Of a DNA stretch of 64,000 nt, positions 18,726 through 26,954 are shown in pieces (position 1 is the first letter of the stretch; every line of letters begins with the position of its first letter). Origin of the DNA: Gemella morbillorum (GTDB lineage Bacteria; Bacillota; Bacilli; Staphylococcales; Gemellaceae); NCBI RefSeq assembly GCF_900476045.1, contig NZ_LS483440.1, positions 682,001 to 746,000 on the forward strand. The letters are read 5' to 3'. The notes below the pieces were generated by a model. The model saw only the letters and a program-made list of their open reading frames with translations. It ran no database searches and had not been told where the DNA came from. A program made the translations under genes and the position numbers.

Positions 18726-18808
18726 AAAAACTACCCCTTTTAGATATATACTCTCCTTACAGGATAATATTTTTTGCAGTAAGGAGAGTGTATATAATCT
18801 AAGGTGGT
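18726..18808 (-). terminator. Unusually long terminator hairpin after the S24 repressor
   Basis: A near-perfect inverted repeat of about 28 bases per arm lies at 18733-18760 and 18779-18808. Its core is CTCTCCTTAC against GTAAGGAGAG. Read on the reverse strand it is followed within a few bases by TTTTTT, consistent with termination of the repressor transcript. Such a long stem is rare for a terminator, so a second role, such as a DNA-binding site or element remnant, cannot be excluded. Confidence 0.6.
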
Positions 18809-18876
18809 AATTATTTATATACATTTTATTTTTTCTTCTAGATAGCTTTTATTATGAATTATTACATTTTAAACAT

Positions 18877-19482
18877 TTAAAATCTATGTCTTAGCTCTAT
18901 AACTTTTCCAATGATAACTACGGGTTTAGATTTTATATCTTTTTTTGAGTAAAACATAGGAGGATATTTTAAGTTAGTAGAAATTAAAATAATGCCATCA
19001 TCAGTTTTTTCTAATTTCTTACAAGTAGCGATATTTCCGTTAATTGAAACTATAACGCTATCACCACTATCAGCATCTGATTGTCGTCTTACTATGATAA
19101 TATCATCGATTTTCATACGGGGTTCCATACTGTTATCTTTAATTTTTAAAGCAAACAACTCTCCTTGATTGAGACATAATGATGATATTTCTTCAAAATT
19201 AAATATATTTTCCACAACAGATATCGGGATACAGGTTGAAGTTTTAGTATTTTGTGATTGTTTTGAGATATTATCTTTGCAGCCCATAAGATATTCCATC
19301 GAAGTATCAAGGTATTTAGCTATTTTTTCGAGATTATCAATAGGTATTTTTTTGGTATCTCCATCTTCATATCTTTTGATTGTAGTTTCATGCACTCCTA
19401 AAAATTCAGCTAATTTTCTTCTTGACATTTTTTTATTTTTTCTTAATTCAAATATTCTATATCCTATAGTATTTTTATTCAT
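18877..19482 (-). CDS. XRE-family repressor with S24 (LexA/CI-like) C-terminal domain
   Basis: 201 residues. An N-terminal Cro/CI helix-turn-helix (about 6-62, LRKNKKMSRRKLAEFLGVHETTIKRYEDG) is joined by a linker to an S24 peptidase fold. The serine-lysine dyad is visible as S118 (DNSMEP) and K155 (ATCKKLE). No Ala-Gly or Cys-Gly cleavage dipeptide is evident in the linker, so self-cleavage is uncertain. Such proteins are usually phage repressors, but no phage genes lie nearby. GGAGGAG precedes the ATG. An imperfect repeat TTGC...GCAA at 19524-19537 could be an operator. Confidence 0.85.
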   Translation of the reverse strand: MNKNTIGYRIFELRKNKKMSRRKLAEFLGVHETTIKRYEDGDTKKIPIDNLEKIAKYLDTSMEYLMGCKDNISKQSQNTKTSTCIPISVVENIFNFEEISSLCLNQGELFALKIKDNSMEPRMKIDDIIIVRRQSDADSGDSVIVSINGNIATCKKLEKTDDGIILISTNLKYPPMFYSKKDIKSKPVVIIGKVIELRHRF

Positions 19483-19660
19483 TATTAACTCCTCCTTCTA
19501 TGACGCTTATTTTAACATTTAAATTGCAAAAACGCAAGAAATTGAAGTTGTAAACTAATGTTTTGAAAAGAAGAGAAGAAGTGATAATATGTAGTACATA
19601 GATAATAGAATGTAGTAGATTAAAAAGAATATCATAATATTTAATATTTATAAACCAAAT

Positions 19661-19691
19661 AAAAAAGCAACATAAACGTTGCGCCTTTTTA
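19661..19691 (-). terminator. Terminator after the TM2 pseudogene
   Basis: On the reverse strand GCAAC pairs GTTGC around a short loop, followed by TTTTTTATTT. It sits directly after the original stop codon of the TM2 remnant. Confidence 0.75.
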
Positions 19692-19952
19692 TTAATATCT
19701 TATAAAAATATCACCGTTTTGATTAGCTGGTCTAAAAAGTATTACAAAAAATTATATAAATGCTATGATTGTTGGAATAAATGTCCAAAAAAATAAAATA
19801 CTTAATATTCCTTTTGTATTTTTCTCGGCAAAGAAATATTGAATTCCCCATGCACCTAAGAATAAAATTAAAAGTAAATTAATTACTTTATTCACATATC
19901 TTCAAGGTATATATTCTGTATCAGTATTTGAATTATAATATTGGATAGACAT
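19692..19952 (-). pseudogene. TM2-domain membrane protein, disrupted by two in-frame stops
   Basis: From ATG 19952 (preceded by GAAGGAAAA) one reading frame continues for 86 codons to a TAA at 19692. It is interrupted by TGA at codon 17 (19902-19904) and TAA at codon 67 (19752-19754). The middle reads LLLILFLGAWGIQYFFAEKNTKGILSIL in part, then FFWTFIPTIIAFI, the two-helix TM2 domain with its FLG..GI..F and W..IP.II motifs. The frame is otherwise intact and keeps its RBS and terminator, so inactivation looks recent. Each stop can arise by one base change, for example TGG to TGA and GAA to TAA. Confidence 0.75.
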
Positions 19953-20006
19953 AAATTTTCCTTCGAAATCTTTTTAGCATAATACAATTTAGAACATAAA
20001 ATAATT

Positions 20007-20055
20007 AAAGAGGATTTTGCTTTAATAATTTTAAATTTAAGCAAATATCCTCTTA
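20007..20055 (-). terminator. Terminator of the rhodanese gene
   Basis: AAGAGGAT...TTGCTT pairs with its complement on the reverse strand just after the rhodanese stop, followed by TTTAATTATTTT. Confidence 0.75.
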
Positions 20056-20062
20056 ATAATTA

Positions 20063-20449
20063 TTATCTTTTTGTTTTTAAATTTTCTTTCCAATCTTGTA
20101 GACCATTTTTTAACATGTAGACATTAGTGTACCCATGTTTTTTTAGCGTAAGAGCAGCACGAGGAGCTAATGTTCCGTTTTTATCACAAAGATAAATAGG
20201 TTGGTCTTTTCTAAGTGAAGAATATAGGAAATTAAATTGAGAACTAGGCATATTTCTAGCCCCGTTAATATGAGCGTATTTAAAATCTTCCTTTTCTCTG
20301 ACGTCTATCAATTGAACTTTTCTAAGATCTTTTCTGAATTCCTCATAAGGAAGCTTTGTAACGGCCCCTTTTAATCTGAAGTAATTAAATAATGCAACAG
20401 CACCAAAAAGAGCTAGTATTATTAAAGATGATACTAAAAATGATGACAT
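20063..20449 (-). CDS. Membrane-anchored rhodanese-like domain protein
   Basis: 128 residues from the ATG at 20449, which follows AAAGGAGT. An in-frame upstream ATG would add 22 residues without an RBS. An N-terminal transmembrane helix (residues 4-20) anchors a single rhodanese domain with LIDVREKEDFKYAHINGARNMP and the active-site loop YLCDKNGTLAPRAA. The loop cysteine is present, so sulfur transfer is possible. It resembles the YqhL/YtwF-like small rhodaneses of Firmicutes. The physiological sulfur donor is unknown. It has its own terminator. Confidence 0.88.
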   Translation of the reverse strand: MSSFLVSSLIILALFGAVALFNYFRLKGAVTKLPYEEFRKDLRKVQLIDVREKEDFKYAHINGARNMPSSQFNFLYSSLRKDQPIYLCDKNGTLAPRAALTLKKHGYTNVYMLKNGLQDWKENLKTKR

Positions 20450-20640
20450 AATGTACTCCTTTGTATAATTATTAATTAATAAAAGCATTATATCATAATT
20501 TGTAATTTTGTTCAATATTGATTATAATTATAAGAGTAAACGCCACCTATGTTCGAAATAGCAACACTTTTGAAAAAATTATACTATGGTTTTAATGTGT
20601 ATTTTGAAGTATGAATAAAATAAATTAATATGGAGAAAAA

Positions 20641-21396
20641 ATGATTACATCGGTTAGTAACAAAAAAATAAAAGATTTAAAAAAATTAAAAGAAAATAAA
20701 AATATAAGAAAATATAAAAAATATCTCATAGAAGGTAAACATCTGATAGAAGAAGCACTAAAAGTAGGTGTTGTAGAAGAAATAATTATCGGAGAAAATT
20801 TTTCTGATGAAAGTTTATTAACATACTTTACTGGAGAATTAACCGTAGTATCAGAAAGTATAATGAAGTCTATTACAGAGACTATTACTACACAAGGTAT
20901 TATTGGTGTATGCAGAATAGAAGAAAAACAATTAGATATAACTAAATACAAAAAAGTATTGATTCTTGATAGAATACAAGATCCTGGGAACCTTGGAACT
21001 ATAATAAGAACAGCAGACGCCTTTGCTTTTGATTGTATTATTTTAGGAAAAGGGACAACAAGTCTTTATGGTCAAAAAGTTATCAGAAGTACGCAAGGAA
21101 GTAATTTTCACATAGATTGTTTTGAAAATATAGATATTAAGCAATTAGTTACAGAAATGAAAGAATTTAACATTTATGCAACATCGCTAAAAGCTGATAA
21201 ATACTTAGAAGAGTTAGATAATATAACAGGTCGTGTGGTGATTATTTTTGGTAATGAAGGTTCAGGTGTTGCTGATGAAATATTAGATGAAGTAAATAAT
21301 TTACTGAAAATAAATATGCCAGGTCGTGCCGAAAGTTTAAATGTCTCTATAGCAGCAGGAATTGTCATGCATTATATTTCTAGTATTTTGAAATAA
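20641..21396 (+). CDS. SpoU/TrmH family RNA 2'-O-methyltransferase
   Basis: 251 residues. An N-terminal RNA-binding segment (SVSNKKIKDLKKLKENKNIRKYKKYLIEG) precedes a knotted SPOUT domain. Its three motifs are LDRIQDPGNLGTIIRTADAF, VIIFGNEGSG and NMPGRAESLNVSIAAGI. It is the YsgA-like subgroup, probably methylating a ribose in rRNA or tRNA; the site cannot be named from sequence. It is a single gene divergent from the rhodanese and has GGAG before the ATG. Confidence 0.92.
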   Translation: MITSVSNKKIKDLKKLKENKNIRKYKKYLIEGKHLIEEALKVGVVEEIIIGENFSDESLLTYFTGELTVVSESIMKSITETITTQGIIGVCRIEEKQLDITKYKKVLILDRIQDPGNLGTIIRTADAFAFDCIILGKGTTSLYGQKVIRSTQGSNFHIDCFENIDIKQLVTEMKEFNIYATSLKADKYLEELDNITGRVVIIFGNEGSGVADEILDEVNNLLKINMPGRAESLNVSIAAGIVMHYISSILK

Positions 21397-21400
21397 TAAA

Positions 21401-21429
21401 TTTACTATTTTAGTTAATTATGGTATTAT
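21401..21429 (+). promoter_or_regulatory. Promoter of corA
   Basis: TTTACT (21401-21406), 17 bases, TATTAT (21424-21429), 35 bases before the corA start. Confidence 0.5.
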
Positions 21430-21464
21430 TGTAGATGTAAAAAAATTAAGAGAGGTGAAATCTA

Positions 21465-22418
21465 ATGTTAAAAACACTAGCTGTTGATAAAAGAGGAAAT
21501 ATTTTAACAGATGTTAATTTAGAACGACTTAAAGATCAAGATATAGCTTGGTACTGGGTAGATTTTGATAATCCAACTCGTAGTGAAATAAATTTACTAT
21601 CAACTTTTTTTAAATTCCACGAATTATTAATAGAAGACTGTCTAACACTTTTACAAAGACCGAAAATAGAAATAACAAGACAACAAATATTTTTGGTATC
21701 ACATGTTTTAAAAAATATTGATGCCGATTATGAAACTATTAACATGTTTGTTGGGAAAAATTATATTGTAACGTTTCACCTCTCTCATATTCGTTACATT
21801 AATAAAATAATTCCTAAAATTTTGCAAAAAGGTGAACAATACTCACCATTGCATGTAATGCATATGTTGGTATCAGAAATCGTGGAAGGGTATATTCCAA
21901 TCATTTCTAAAATAGAAAATCGTTTAGATGAAATTGAAGAAACTGACTCATATACATCAGGTAGCAAGATTATGGATGAGGTATTTGATTTGCGCAGTGA
22001 CTTGCTTAAACTACGCCGTGGGTTACTTCCTATGCGCGAGCTTATTCATAGATTTTTAGTTTCTCGTCGTGTGGAAATGACAGATAACGATAGAAAATAT
22101 TTTCACGATATCTATGATGACCTTGTGCAACAAACAGAGATAATTGAAGCTAATAGGGAACTTGCCAGTGATATTCGAGAAAATTTCATGACATATAACT
22201 CGCTGAAATCTAATAACATTATGATGACACTTACTGTTATATCTACGATATTCTTACCATTGACATTTATAGTAGGACTTTATGGAATGAACTTTGACTA
22301 TATGCCAGAACTAAAGTGGAAGTATGGCTATTTTATTGTTTGTGCGTTAATGTTAGGAGTAGCTGTAGGAATGCTATGGTTCTTCAAGAAAAAAGGTTGG
22401 CTTGATATGTTTAAATAA
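21465..22418 (+). CDS. corA: CorA-type magnesium/cobalt channel
   Basis: 317 residues. A large cytoplasmic N-terminal domain with a long helix is followed by two C-terminal transmembrane helices. The signature GMN lies in VGLYGMNFDYMPEL. The C-terminus is basic (FFKKKGWLDMFK). It forms pentameric Mg2+ channels. It is followed by the DUF1146 and AI-2E exporter genes on the same strand. AGAGAGGTG precedes the ATG. Confidence 0.95.
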   Translation: MLKTLAVDKRGNILTDVNLERLKDQDIAWYWVDFDNPTRSEINLLSTFFKFHELLIEDCLTLLQRPKIEITRQQIFLVSHVLKNIDADYETINMFVGKNYIVTFHLSHIRYINKIIPKILQKGEQYSPLHVMHMLVSEIVEGYIPIISKIENRLDEIEETDSYTSGSKIMDEVFDLRSDLLKLRRGLLPMRELIHRFLVSRRVEMTDNDRKYFHDIYDDLVQQTEIIEANRELASDIRENFMTYNSLKSNNIMMTLTVISTIFLPLTFIVGLYGMNFDYMPELKWKYGYFIVCALMLGVAVGMLWFFKKKGWLDMFK

Positions 22419-22440
22419 TATCAACAAAAAGGATATACTT

Positions 22441-22647
22441 ATGAATATTTTTAAATTAACAATACTGTTTACAATGATTATACTTGCCAACTATTCAATG
22501 TTAAAAATTGATTTTAGTAAGTTTTTCAAAAGAAATAGTACTCGAGAGATAAAGATACTAGTTAGTCTGTTATCGTTGGTAATAGGGTATATTTCTTATA
22601 TGACTATAATTACTATATATGAGTTATCGCTCACATTAGTAAAATAA
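22441..22647 (+). CDS. DUF1146 (YwzB-like) small membrane protein
   Basis: 68 residues from ATG 22441, preceded by AAAAGGAT. An earlier in-frame ATG at 22402 overlaps corA and lacks a site. Two transmembrane helices (about 4-20 and 36-62) surround a basic loop KFFKRNSTREIKIL. The size and 'two helices plus RE..LL..LL....GY' pattern fit the DUF1146/YwzB family of unknown function. It probably shares the corA transcript. Confidence 0.6.
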   Translation: MNIFKLTILFTMIILANYSMLKIDFSKFFKRNSTREIKILVSLLSLVIGYISYMTIITIYELSLTLVK

Positions 22648-22667
22648 ATATTTAGAGAGGAGAGCCT

Positions 22668-23813
22668 ATGAAAGAAAATAGCAAAAAAGAATTAAATAAA
22701 GAATCTGAAATAACAAAAGAAGATAAACTACTAGCATTTCTTGGTGGTAAGTTTATAATATACATATTACTAATCGTTATTTTATTAGGGATAGCAATTT
22801 ACTTATATACAGAAATTTCTTATATTTTCACGCCAATAAATGCTATAGTATCAAGTATTATGACGCCTATTATTGTAGCGTATATATTTTACTATATTTT
22901 AAATCCGTTGGTAAATTTCTTTTCAAAAAAGATGCCTCGATTTTTAGCGAGTTTATTAGCCATTGTAGTTGGAGTTATCGTTATTTTAGTCGTTATAATA
23001 GGTATGGTTCCAATAGTAGTGGAACAAACAAAAAATTTAATAACTTCATTACCTAGATATATCGAAATAGTAAAAGGGTATCTAGATACTTATTCAGACA
23101 ACGCTTATGTTCAAGTAGTGATAGAGTATATAAACAACAATCTGAATATTTCCCAGCTTAGTTCAAAAGCAGTAGAAGTTGCAACATTAGTAGCGCAAAA
23201 TATAGCGTCATCTTTATCTTCGACTGCATCAGTACTTATCACAATGCCGTTTGTATTGTTCTTTTTACTAAAAGATGCTACTACATTTAATAAGTATTTT
23301 ATAAGTATTTTACCTAAAAAATTAGAGAAACCTGTAGCTGAAACTATTGAAGAAATAGATGATAAAGTAGGATCATATATTCAAGGACAGATGCTTGTAT
23401 CATTATGTATAGGGGTAATGTTATTTATAGGATACAACATTATAGGATTACATTATGCTTTTTCATTAGCAACTATAGCAGCATTTTTAAGTATTGTTCC
23501 TTATCTAGGACCTGTTATTGCCATAACACCAGCAATGTTGGTGGCAGCATCAACAAGTTGGGTAATGGTTATTAAAATGCTAGTTGTTTGGGGAATTGTT
23601 CAATTTTTAGAGGGAAATATTATTTCTCCAAATATTATGGGGAGAAGCATGAAAATGCATCCTCTGACTGTAATCTTTGTTATTTTAATCGGAGTAAACA
23701 TGGCTGGGGTTGTAGGTGCAATCTTAGGAATTCCAGTATATTCTATTTTAAAAGTATTAATAGTTAAATTATTAACATCATTAAAAAATAGATATGATAA
23801 ATACTATGGATAA
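22668..23813 (+). CDS. AI-2E family transporter (PerM/YtvI-like)
   Basis: 381 residues. Eight predicted membrane helices with the central GLHYAFSLATIAAFLSIVPYLGPVIAITPA and C-terminal GAILGIPVYSILKVL signatures of this family. The charged N-terminus (about 30 residues) is cytoplasmic. Members act as exporters or cation/proton antiporters; autoinducer-2 export was shown only for some, so the family name is not a substrate assignment. AGAGAGGAG precedes the ATG. A terminator follows at once. Confidence 0.88.
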   Translation: MKENSKKELNKESEITKEDKLLAFLGGKFIIYILLIVILLGIAIYLYTEISYIFTPINAIVSSIMTPIIVAYIFYYILNPLVNFFSKKMPRFLASLLAIVVGVIVILVVIIGMVPIVVEQTKNLITSLPRYIEIVKGYLDTYSDNAYVQVVIEYINNNLNISQLSSKAVEVATLVAQNIASSLSSTASVLITMPFVLFFLLKDATTFNKYFISILPKKLEKPVAETIEEIDDKVGSYIQGQMLVSLCIGVMLFIGYNIIGLHYAFSLATIAAFLSIVPYLGPVIAITPAMLVAASTSWVMVIKMLVVWGIVQFLEGNIISPNIMGRSMKMHPLTVIFVILIGVNMAGVVGAILGIPVYSILKVLIVKLLTSLKNRYDKYYG

Positions 23814-23823
23814 TTACAAAAAT

Positions 23824-23860
23824 AGCCTTAAAATTTAATTAGTTTTAAGGTTGTTTTTTT
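23824..23860 (+). terminator. Terminator after the AI-2E family gene
   Basis: AGCCTTAAAA pairs with TTTTAAGGTT, followed by seven T. Confidence 0.85.
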
Positions 23861-23952
23861 AGTATATAATATAGAGTTTGTATATTAGTTTTAAAAGCTA
23901 GTTTTTTATGATATAATTGTATAATTAAATAAAGTGATTGAGGTTTAGAATT

Positions 23953-24372
23953 ATGAGTATGATGAAGAAATTTAATAATTTATTTGTAAATGAGGATGAT
24001 TTTGGAGATGAAATTGTAGAAAAAAATTCAGCTTCGATTGAAAAACAAAAAATAAAAAATGTAAAAAAAGAAGTACCGGTTAGCAAAACTATGGAAACTG
24101 CTGTACCACAAGCTAAAACAAATAATGTAATTTTAACAGAACCTTTAGTTTTTGCTGATAGCAAGGATATTATTGATGATATTAAACGAAATAAAGTAGT
24201 AATAATCAATTTGAGTAAATTAGATTTAGAAACAGCGGATAGATTATTAGACTTTATTTCTGGTGGTATTTACGCATTAGGAGCTAGATTAAAAACTATC
24301 GGTGAAGATATTTATCTATGTGTACCGAATGGTGTAGAAGTATCTGGAGATTTTTACGAAGGAGAGTATTAA
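23953..24372 (+). CDS. sepF: Cell division protein SepF
   Basis: 139 residues from the ATG at 23953. The GAGGTTTAGAATT spacing suits this start better than an in-frame ATG 15 bases earlier. A short N-terminal amphipathic membrane-binding helix (MSMMKKFNNLF) is joined by a charged linker to the SepF domain (VVIINLSKLDLETADRLLDFISGGIYAL). SepF tethers FtsZ filaments to the membrane and aligns septum building. It begins a sepF-yggT-ylmH cluster; ylmE and divIVA, often present, are absent. Confidence 0.93.
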   Translation: MSMMKKFNNLFVNEDDFGDEIVEKNSASIEKQKIKNVKKEVPVSKTMETAVPQAKTNNVILTEPLVFADSKDIIDDIKRNKVVIINLSKLDLETADRLLDFISGGIYALGARLKTIGEDIYLCVPNGVEVSGDFYEGEY

Positions 24373-24374
24373 TA

Positions 24375-24653
24375 TTGCTGAATATAACAGAGTATTATTG
24401 GGTTTATAAGTTTATTCATTATTTATTTTCTTTTTATGAATATAGCATATTAGCTTATATTCTTACTTCATGGGTTCCGCAAATTAGGAATAATATTATA
24501 GTTGAGTTTTTAGCAGCTATCTGTGAACCATATTTAAAAATTTTCAGAAAAATTATTCCACCTTTTGGTATGTTAGATATCTCTCCAATTATAGCGTTTA
24601 TTGGACTTAATATTATCCAAAGAGTATTGATTAGCTTATTATTCACGGTTTAA
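24375..24653 (+). CDS. YggT family membrane protein
   Basis: 92 residues from a TTG at 24375, three bases after the sepF stop, with GGAG nine bases upstream. An ATG further upstream would overlap sepF by 55 bases. Two membrane segments (LFSFYEYSILAYILTSW and the C-terminal PIIAFIGLNIIQRVLISLLF) flank the conserved EPYLKIFRKIIPPFGMLDISPI. YggT proteins accompany sepF in many bacteria and are linked to division or K+ homeostasis, but the activity is unknown. Confidence 0.9.
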   Translation: MLNITEYYWVYKFIHYLFSFYEYSILAYILTSWVPQIRNNIIVEFLAAICEPYLKIFRKIIPPFGMLDISPIIAFIGLNIIQRVLISLLFTV

Positions 24654-24660
24654 TTTAATT

Positions 24661-25431
24661 ATGAAAAAGATAAATGCGTTATCCTTTTTAACACAAGAAG
24701 AAAGAGATGCCACAGAAAAATTATTACAAAGCGTTAGTATTTCTGATAATAGGAATACAGTGACTAAATTTTTAACAAATTTTGAACAGGTTATATTAAA
24801 AAAAATTATTATGTATAATTACAGTGATATGAGTATTGACTTTTTTGGCGGAACAGCAGATGCTGAACGAAAAAAAGCTAAGATAATCGCTAATGAGTAT
24901 TATGACATTGATTATGAAATAACTTGTTTGAGGGCAAATTATAATAATAAGTTTGATAAAATTCAACATCGTGATGTACTTGGTGCGGTTCATAATATGG
25001 GGATTAATTTTAATAGAATTGGAGATATAGTAGTTCTTGAAAGAGAAATCTATATTTTTGTGGATTATGAGATTGCCGACTATATTATGATGCAATTAAC
25101 TAAAATAGGTAGGATAAATTTACAATTCGAAAAAATAGATTTAGTAGAAGTTAATATTGAAAAAGAATACGAGGAATTTGATATTGTAAGTTCTTCATTC
25201 AGGTTAGATTCATTAGTGGCCAAAATTACTAATAAATCAAGAAGTAAAGTTAAAGAATTTCTAGAACAAGAGTTTATAAAATTAAATCATTCTGTAATAA
25301 AAAATGGAGAAAAAAATTGTGTCAATGGGGACGTGATTTCCATAAGAAAATATGGGAGATTTATTTTAAAAGAGTATACTCAAAATAAAAAGAGCTTAAA
25401 ATATAGAATAAAAGTATTAAAACTTGTATAG
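24661..25431 (+). CDS. ylmH: S4 domain RNA-binding protein YlmH
   Basis: 256 residues. The N-terminal YlmH domain (LGAVHNMGINFNRIGDIVV, FVDYEIADYIMMQL) is followed by a C-terminal S4 RNA-binding domain (FRLDSLVAKITNKSRSKVKEFLEQEFIKLN). It belongs to the group that rescues stalled 50S-peptidyl-tRNA complexes in Bacillus. It is the third gene of the sepF cluster, seven bases after yggT, and ends at a strong terminator where divIVA usually follows. Confidence 0.92.
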   Translation: MKKINALSFLTQEERDATEKLLQSVSISDNRNTVTKFLTNFEQVILKKIIMYNYSDMSIDFFGGTADAERKKAKIIANEYYDIDYEITCLRANYNNKFDKIQHRDVLGAVHNMGINFNRIGDIVVLEREIYIFVDYEIADYIMMQLTKIGRINLQFEKIDLVEVNIEKEYEEFDIVSSSFRLDSLVAKITNKSRSKVKEFLEQEFIKLNHSVIKNGEKNCVNGDVISIRKYGRFILKEYTQNKKSLKYRIKVLKLV

Positions 25432-25434
25432 AAT

Positions 25435-25466
25435 AACTGGCATTATAATGCCAGTTATATTTTTTA
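25435..25466 (+). terminator. Terminator of sepF-yggT-ylmH
   Basis: AACTGGCAT pairs with ATGCCAGTT around TATA, followed by a T run. Confidence 0.9.
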
Positions 25467-25476
25467 TGTTTATAAT

Positions 25477-25490
25477 TATGAGCGTTTTCA
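25477..25490 (+). promoter_or_regulatory. Possible cre-like site upstream of phnD
   Basis: TATGAGCGTTTTCA fits TGNNARCGNWWWCA at all but one fixed position. It lies about 75 bases before the start and just upstream of an extended -10 (TGGTATACT). This is weak evidence for CcpA control. Confidence 0.3.
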
Positions 25491-25564
25491 TTTTTCTTTG
25501 GTAAACATTGTGGTATACTAAAAAATGTAAATTAAAATATAAAAAATACGAGGTGAGTAAATAA

Positions 25565-26449
25565 ATGAAAAAAATATTTTTAACTATTTTTTCTATTATT
25601 TTGATATTTTCTTTAGCTGCTTGTTCTCAAAAAAGTTCGACTAAAGAAGAAAAAGTATTAAAACTTGGTGTTGTACCTAGTAGTAACAGCGAAAAGCTAG
25701 TCGATGATTTAGAACCATTCGCTAAAGCACTAGGAGAAAAACTTGGTGTGAAAGTTGAAGTCTTCACTGCAAGTAGCTACATAGGGGTAATTGAGGGGAT
25801 TGGTAGCGGAAGTGTTGACTTTGGTATTGTTCCACCGTTCTCAGCGGTACTTTCAAATAAACAAAGTAATACAAAAAATTTACTTGTAGGGAAAAGTTTG
25901 AATGGTAAACCAGGTTATCACGCTGAAATTTTTGTGAGAAAAGACTCGAATATAAAAAGTTTAGAAGATTTAAAAGGAAAAAAAGTAGCCTTTGTTGATC
26001 CATCTTCAGCTTCAGGGTATGTCTATCCTGGGGCAATGTTAAAAGATGCGGGTATTGATTTAAATAAAGATATAAAATATCAATTCAGTGGTGGTCATGA
26101 TAAAAGTATACAATTATTGCTAAATAAAGATGTTGATGCAATAGCAAGTTATGAGAATGTAATAAAAAAATATACTAAAGAATTCCCTACACTTAAAGAA
26201 GACGTACGAGGCTTAGCAAAGAGTGAGTTGATACCTGGAGTGACAGTTGTAGTTTCAAATAATGTTGATGAACAGCTAAAAAGTAAAATAAAACAGGCAT
26301 TATTAGAAATACAAAAAGAAAAAGAGACATTAGGAATATTAACAAATTTATTCAATATAACAGGTTTTGAAGAACCAGATGATAATACATATAAAGCTGT
26401 TGAGAAAATATCTGAGAAAATGAATATAGATTTGAAAAAAGTAAAATAA
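25565..26449 (+). CDS. phnD: Phosphate/phosphonate-type ABC transporter binding lipoprotein (PhnD-like)
   Basis: 294 residues. A lipoprotein signal ends in LAAC with lipidated Cys20. The mature part is a type II periplasmic-binding fold with GVVPSSNSEKLVDDLEPFAKAL, SGSVDFGIVPPFSAVL and FVDPSSASGYVYPG, typical of PhnD/PtxB-like proteins. It captures an oxyanion ligand (phosphonate, phosphite or similar) at the membrane surface. The matching ATPase and permease genes lie 1.5 kb downstream, separated by tRNA genes and a thioredoxin-like gene. GAGGTGAG precedes the ATG. The ligand is unknown. Confidence 0.85.
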   Translation: MKKIFLTIFSIILIFSLAACSQKSSTKEEKVLKLGVVPSSNSEKLVDDLEPFAKALGEKLGVKVEVFTASSYIGVIEGIGSGSVDFGIVPPFSAVLSNKQSNTKNLLVGKSLNGKPGYHAEIFVRKDSNIKSLEDLKGKKVAFVDPSSASGYVYPGAMLKDAGIDLNKDIKYQFSGGHDKSIQLLLNKDVDAIASYENVIKKYTKEFPTLKEDVRGLAKSELIPGVTVVVSNNVDEQLKSKIKQALLEIQKEKETLGILTNLFNITGFEEPDDNTYKAVEKISEKMNIDLKKVK

Positions 26450-26720
26450 ACTTAATAACATTATTAAGTAGTATTATTTATAGTTGATTTTCTTGTACTA
26501 TCAAATTATAAAGTGTTAGATAATGAATATAATAATTAAATAGGAATATTAAATATTTTTTTAATAATTATAAATTTAATTTTCAATAAAAGCAACTTCT
26601 TTAGAAGTTGTTTTTATTTTAGATTAACATTGGTTTTACATATATTTACTACATTAACTTTATTTAAAAATATATGATTGTAGTTTCTAGTAATAAAAAA
26701 TAAAAAATTATATAAAAGTA
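26450..26720 (+). other. phnD-tRNA spacer with terminator
   Basis: No gene is seen. CAACTTCT pairs with AGAAGTTG around 26592-26610, followed by TTTTTATTTT, an obvious terminator for phnD. The rest is AT-rich. Confidence 0.7.
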
Positions 26721-26749
26721 TTGACTTTATGTTAATACTTTTGTATAAT
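26721..26749 (+). promoter_or_regulatory. Promoter of the tRNA cluster
   Basis: TTGACT (26721-26726), 17 bases, TATAAT (26744-26749), 30 bases before the first tRNA. Confidence 0.75.
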
Positions 26750-26779
26750 AAGTAATGTTCATTGTAAAGTGAATATTTA

Positions 26780-26853
26780 TCCACAGTAGCTCAGTTGGTA
26801 GTAGCATCTGACTGTTAATCAGAGGGTCGCAGGTTCGAGTCCTGCCTGTGGAG
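26780..26853 (+). tRNA. tRNA-Asn (GTT)
   Basis: 74 bases. Acceptor TCCACAG/CTGTGGA, D-loop AGCTCAGTTGGTAG, anticodon stem CTGAC with GTT anticodon, TTCGAGT T-loop. CCA is not encoded. Confidence 0.96.
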
Positions 26854-26855
26854 TT

Positions 26856-26943
26856 GGAGTAGTACTCAAGAGGCTGAAGAGGCGCCCCTGCTAAGGGTGT
26901 AGGTCGGGAAACCGGCGCGAGGGTTCAAATCCCTCCTGCTCCG
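26856..26943 (+). tRNA. tRNA-Ser (GCT)
   Basis: 88 bases with the long variable arm of class II tRNAs (GTAGGTCGGGAAACCGGC). Acceptor GGAGTAG/CTGCTCC with one G-U, anticodon GCT in CTGCTAA. CCA is not encoded. Begins two bases after tRNA-Asn. Confidence 0.95.
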
Positions 26944-26954
26944 TTTTTTTTATT

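Noticed and set aside
18726-18808. Miniature transposable element
   Set aside because: Only one copy in the window, no convincing target duplication, and the T run on the repressor's strand fits a terminator.
19692-19952. Recoding of TGA as an amino acid in the TM2 frame
   Set aside because: A TAA stop in the same frame and normal TGA/TGG use elsewhere make a pseudogene the simpler reading.
18877-20449. Prophage or genomic island
   Set aside because: Only one phage-type regulator is present; no integrase, structural genes or attachment repeats were seen.
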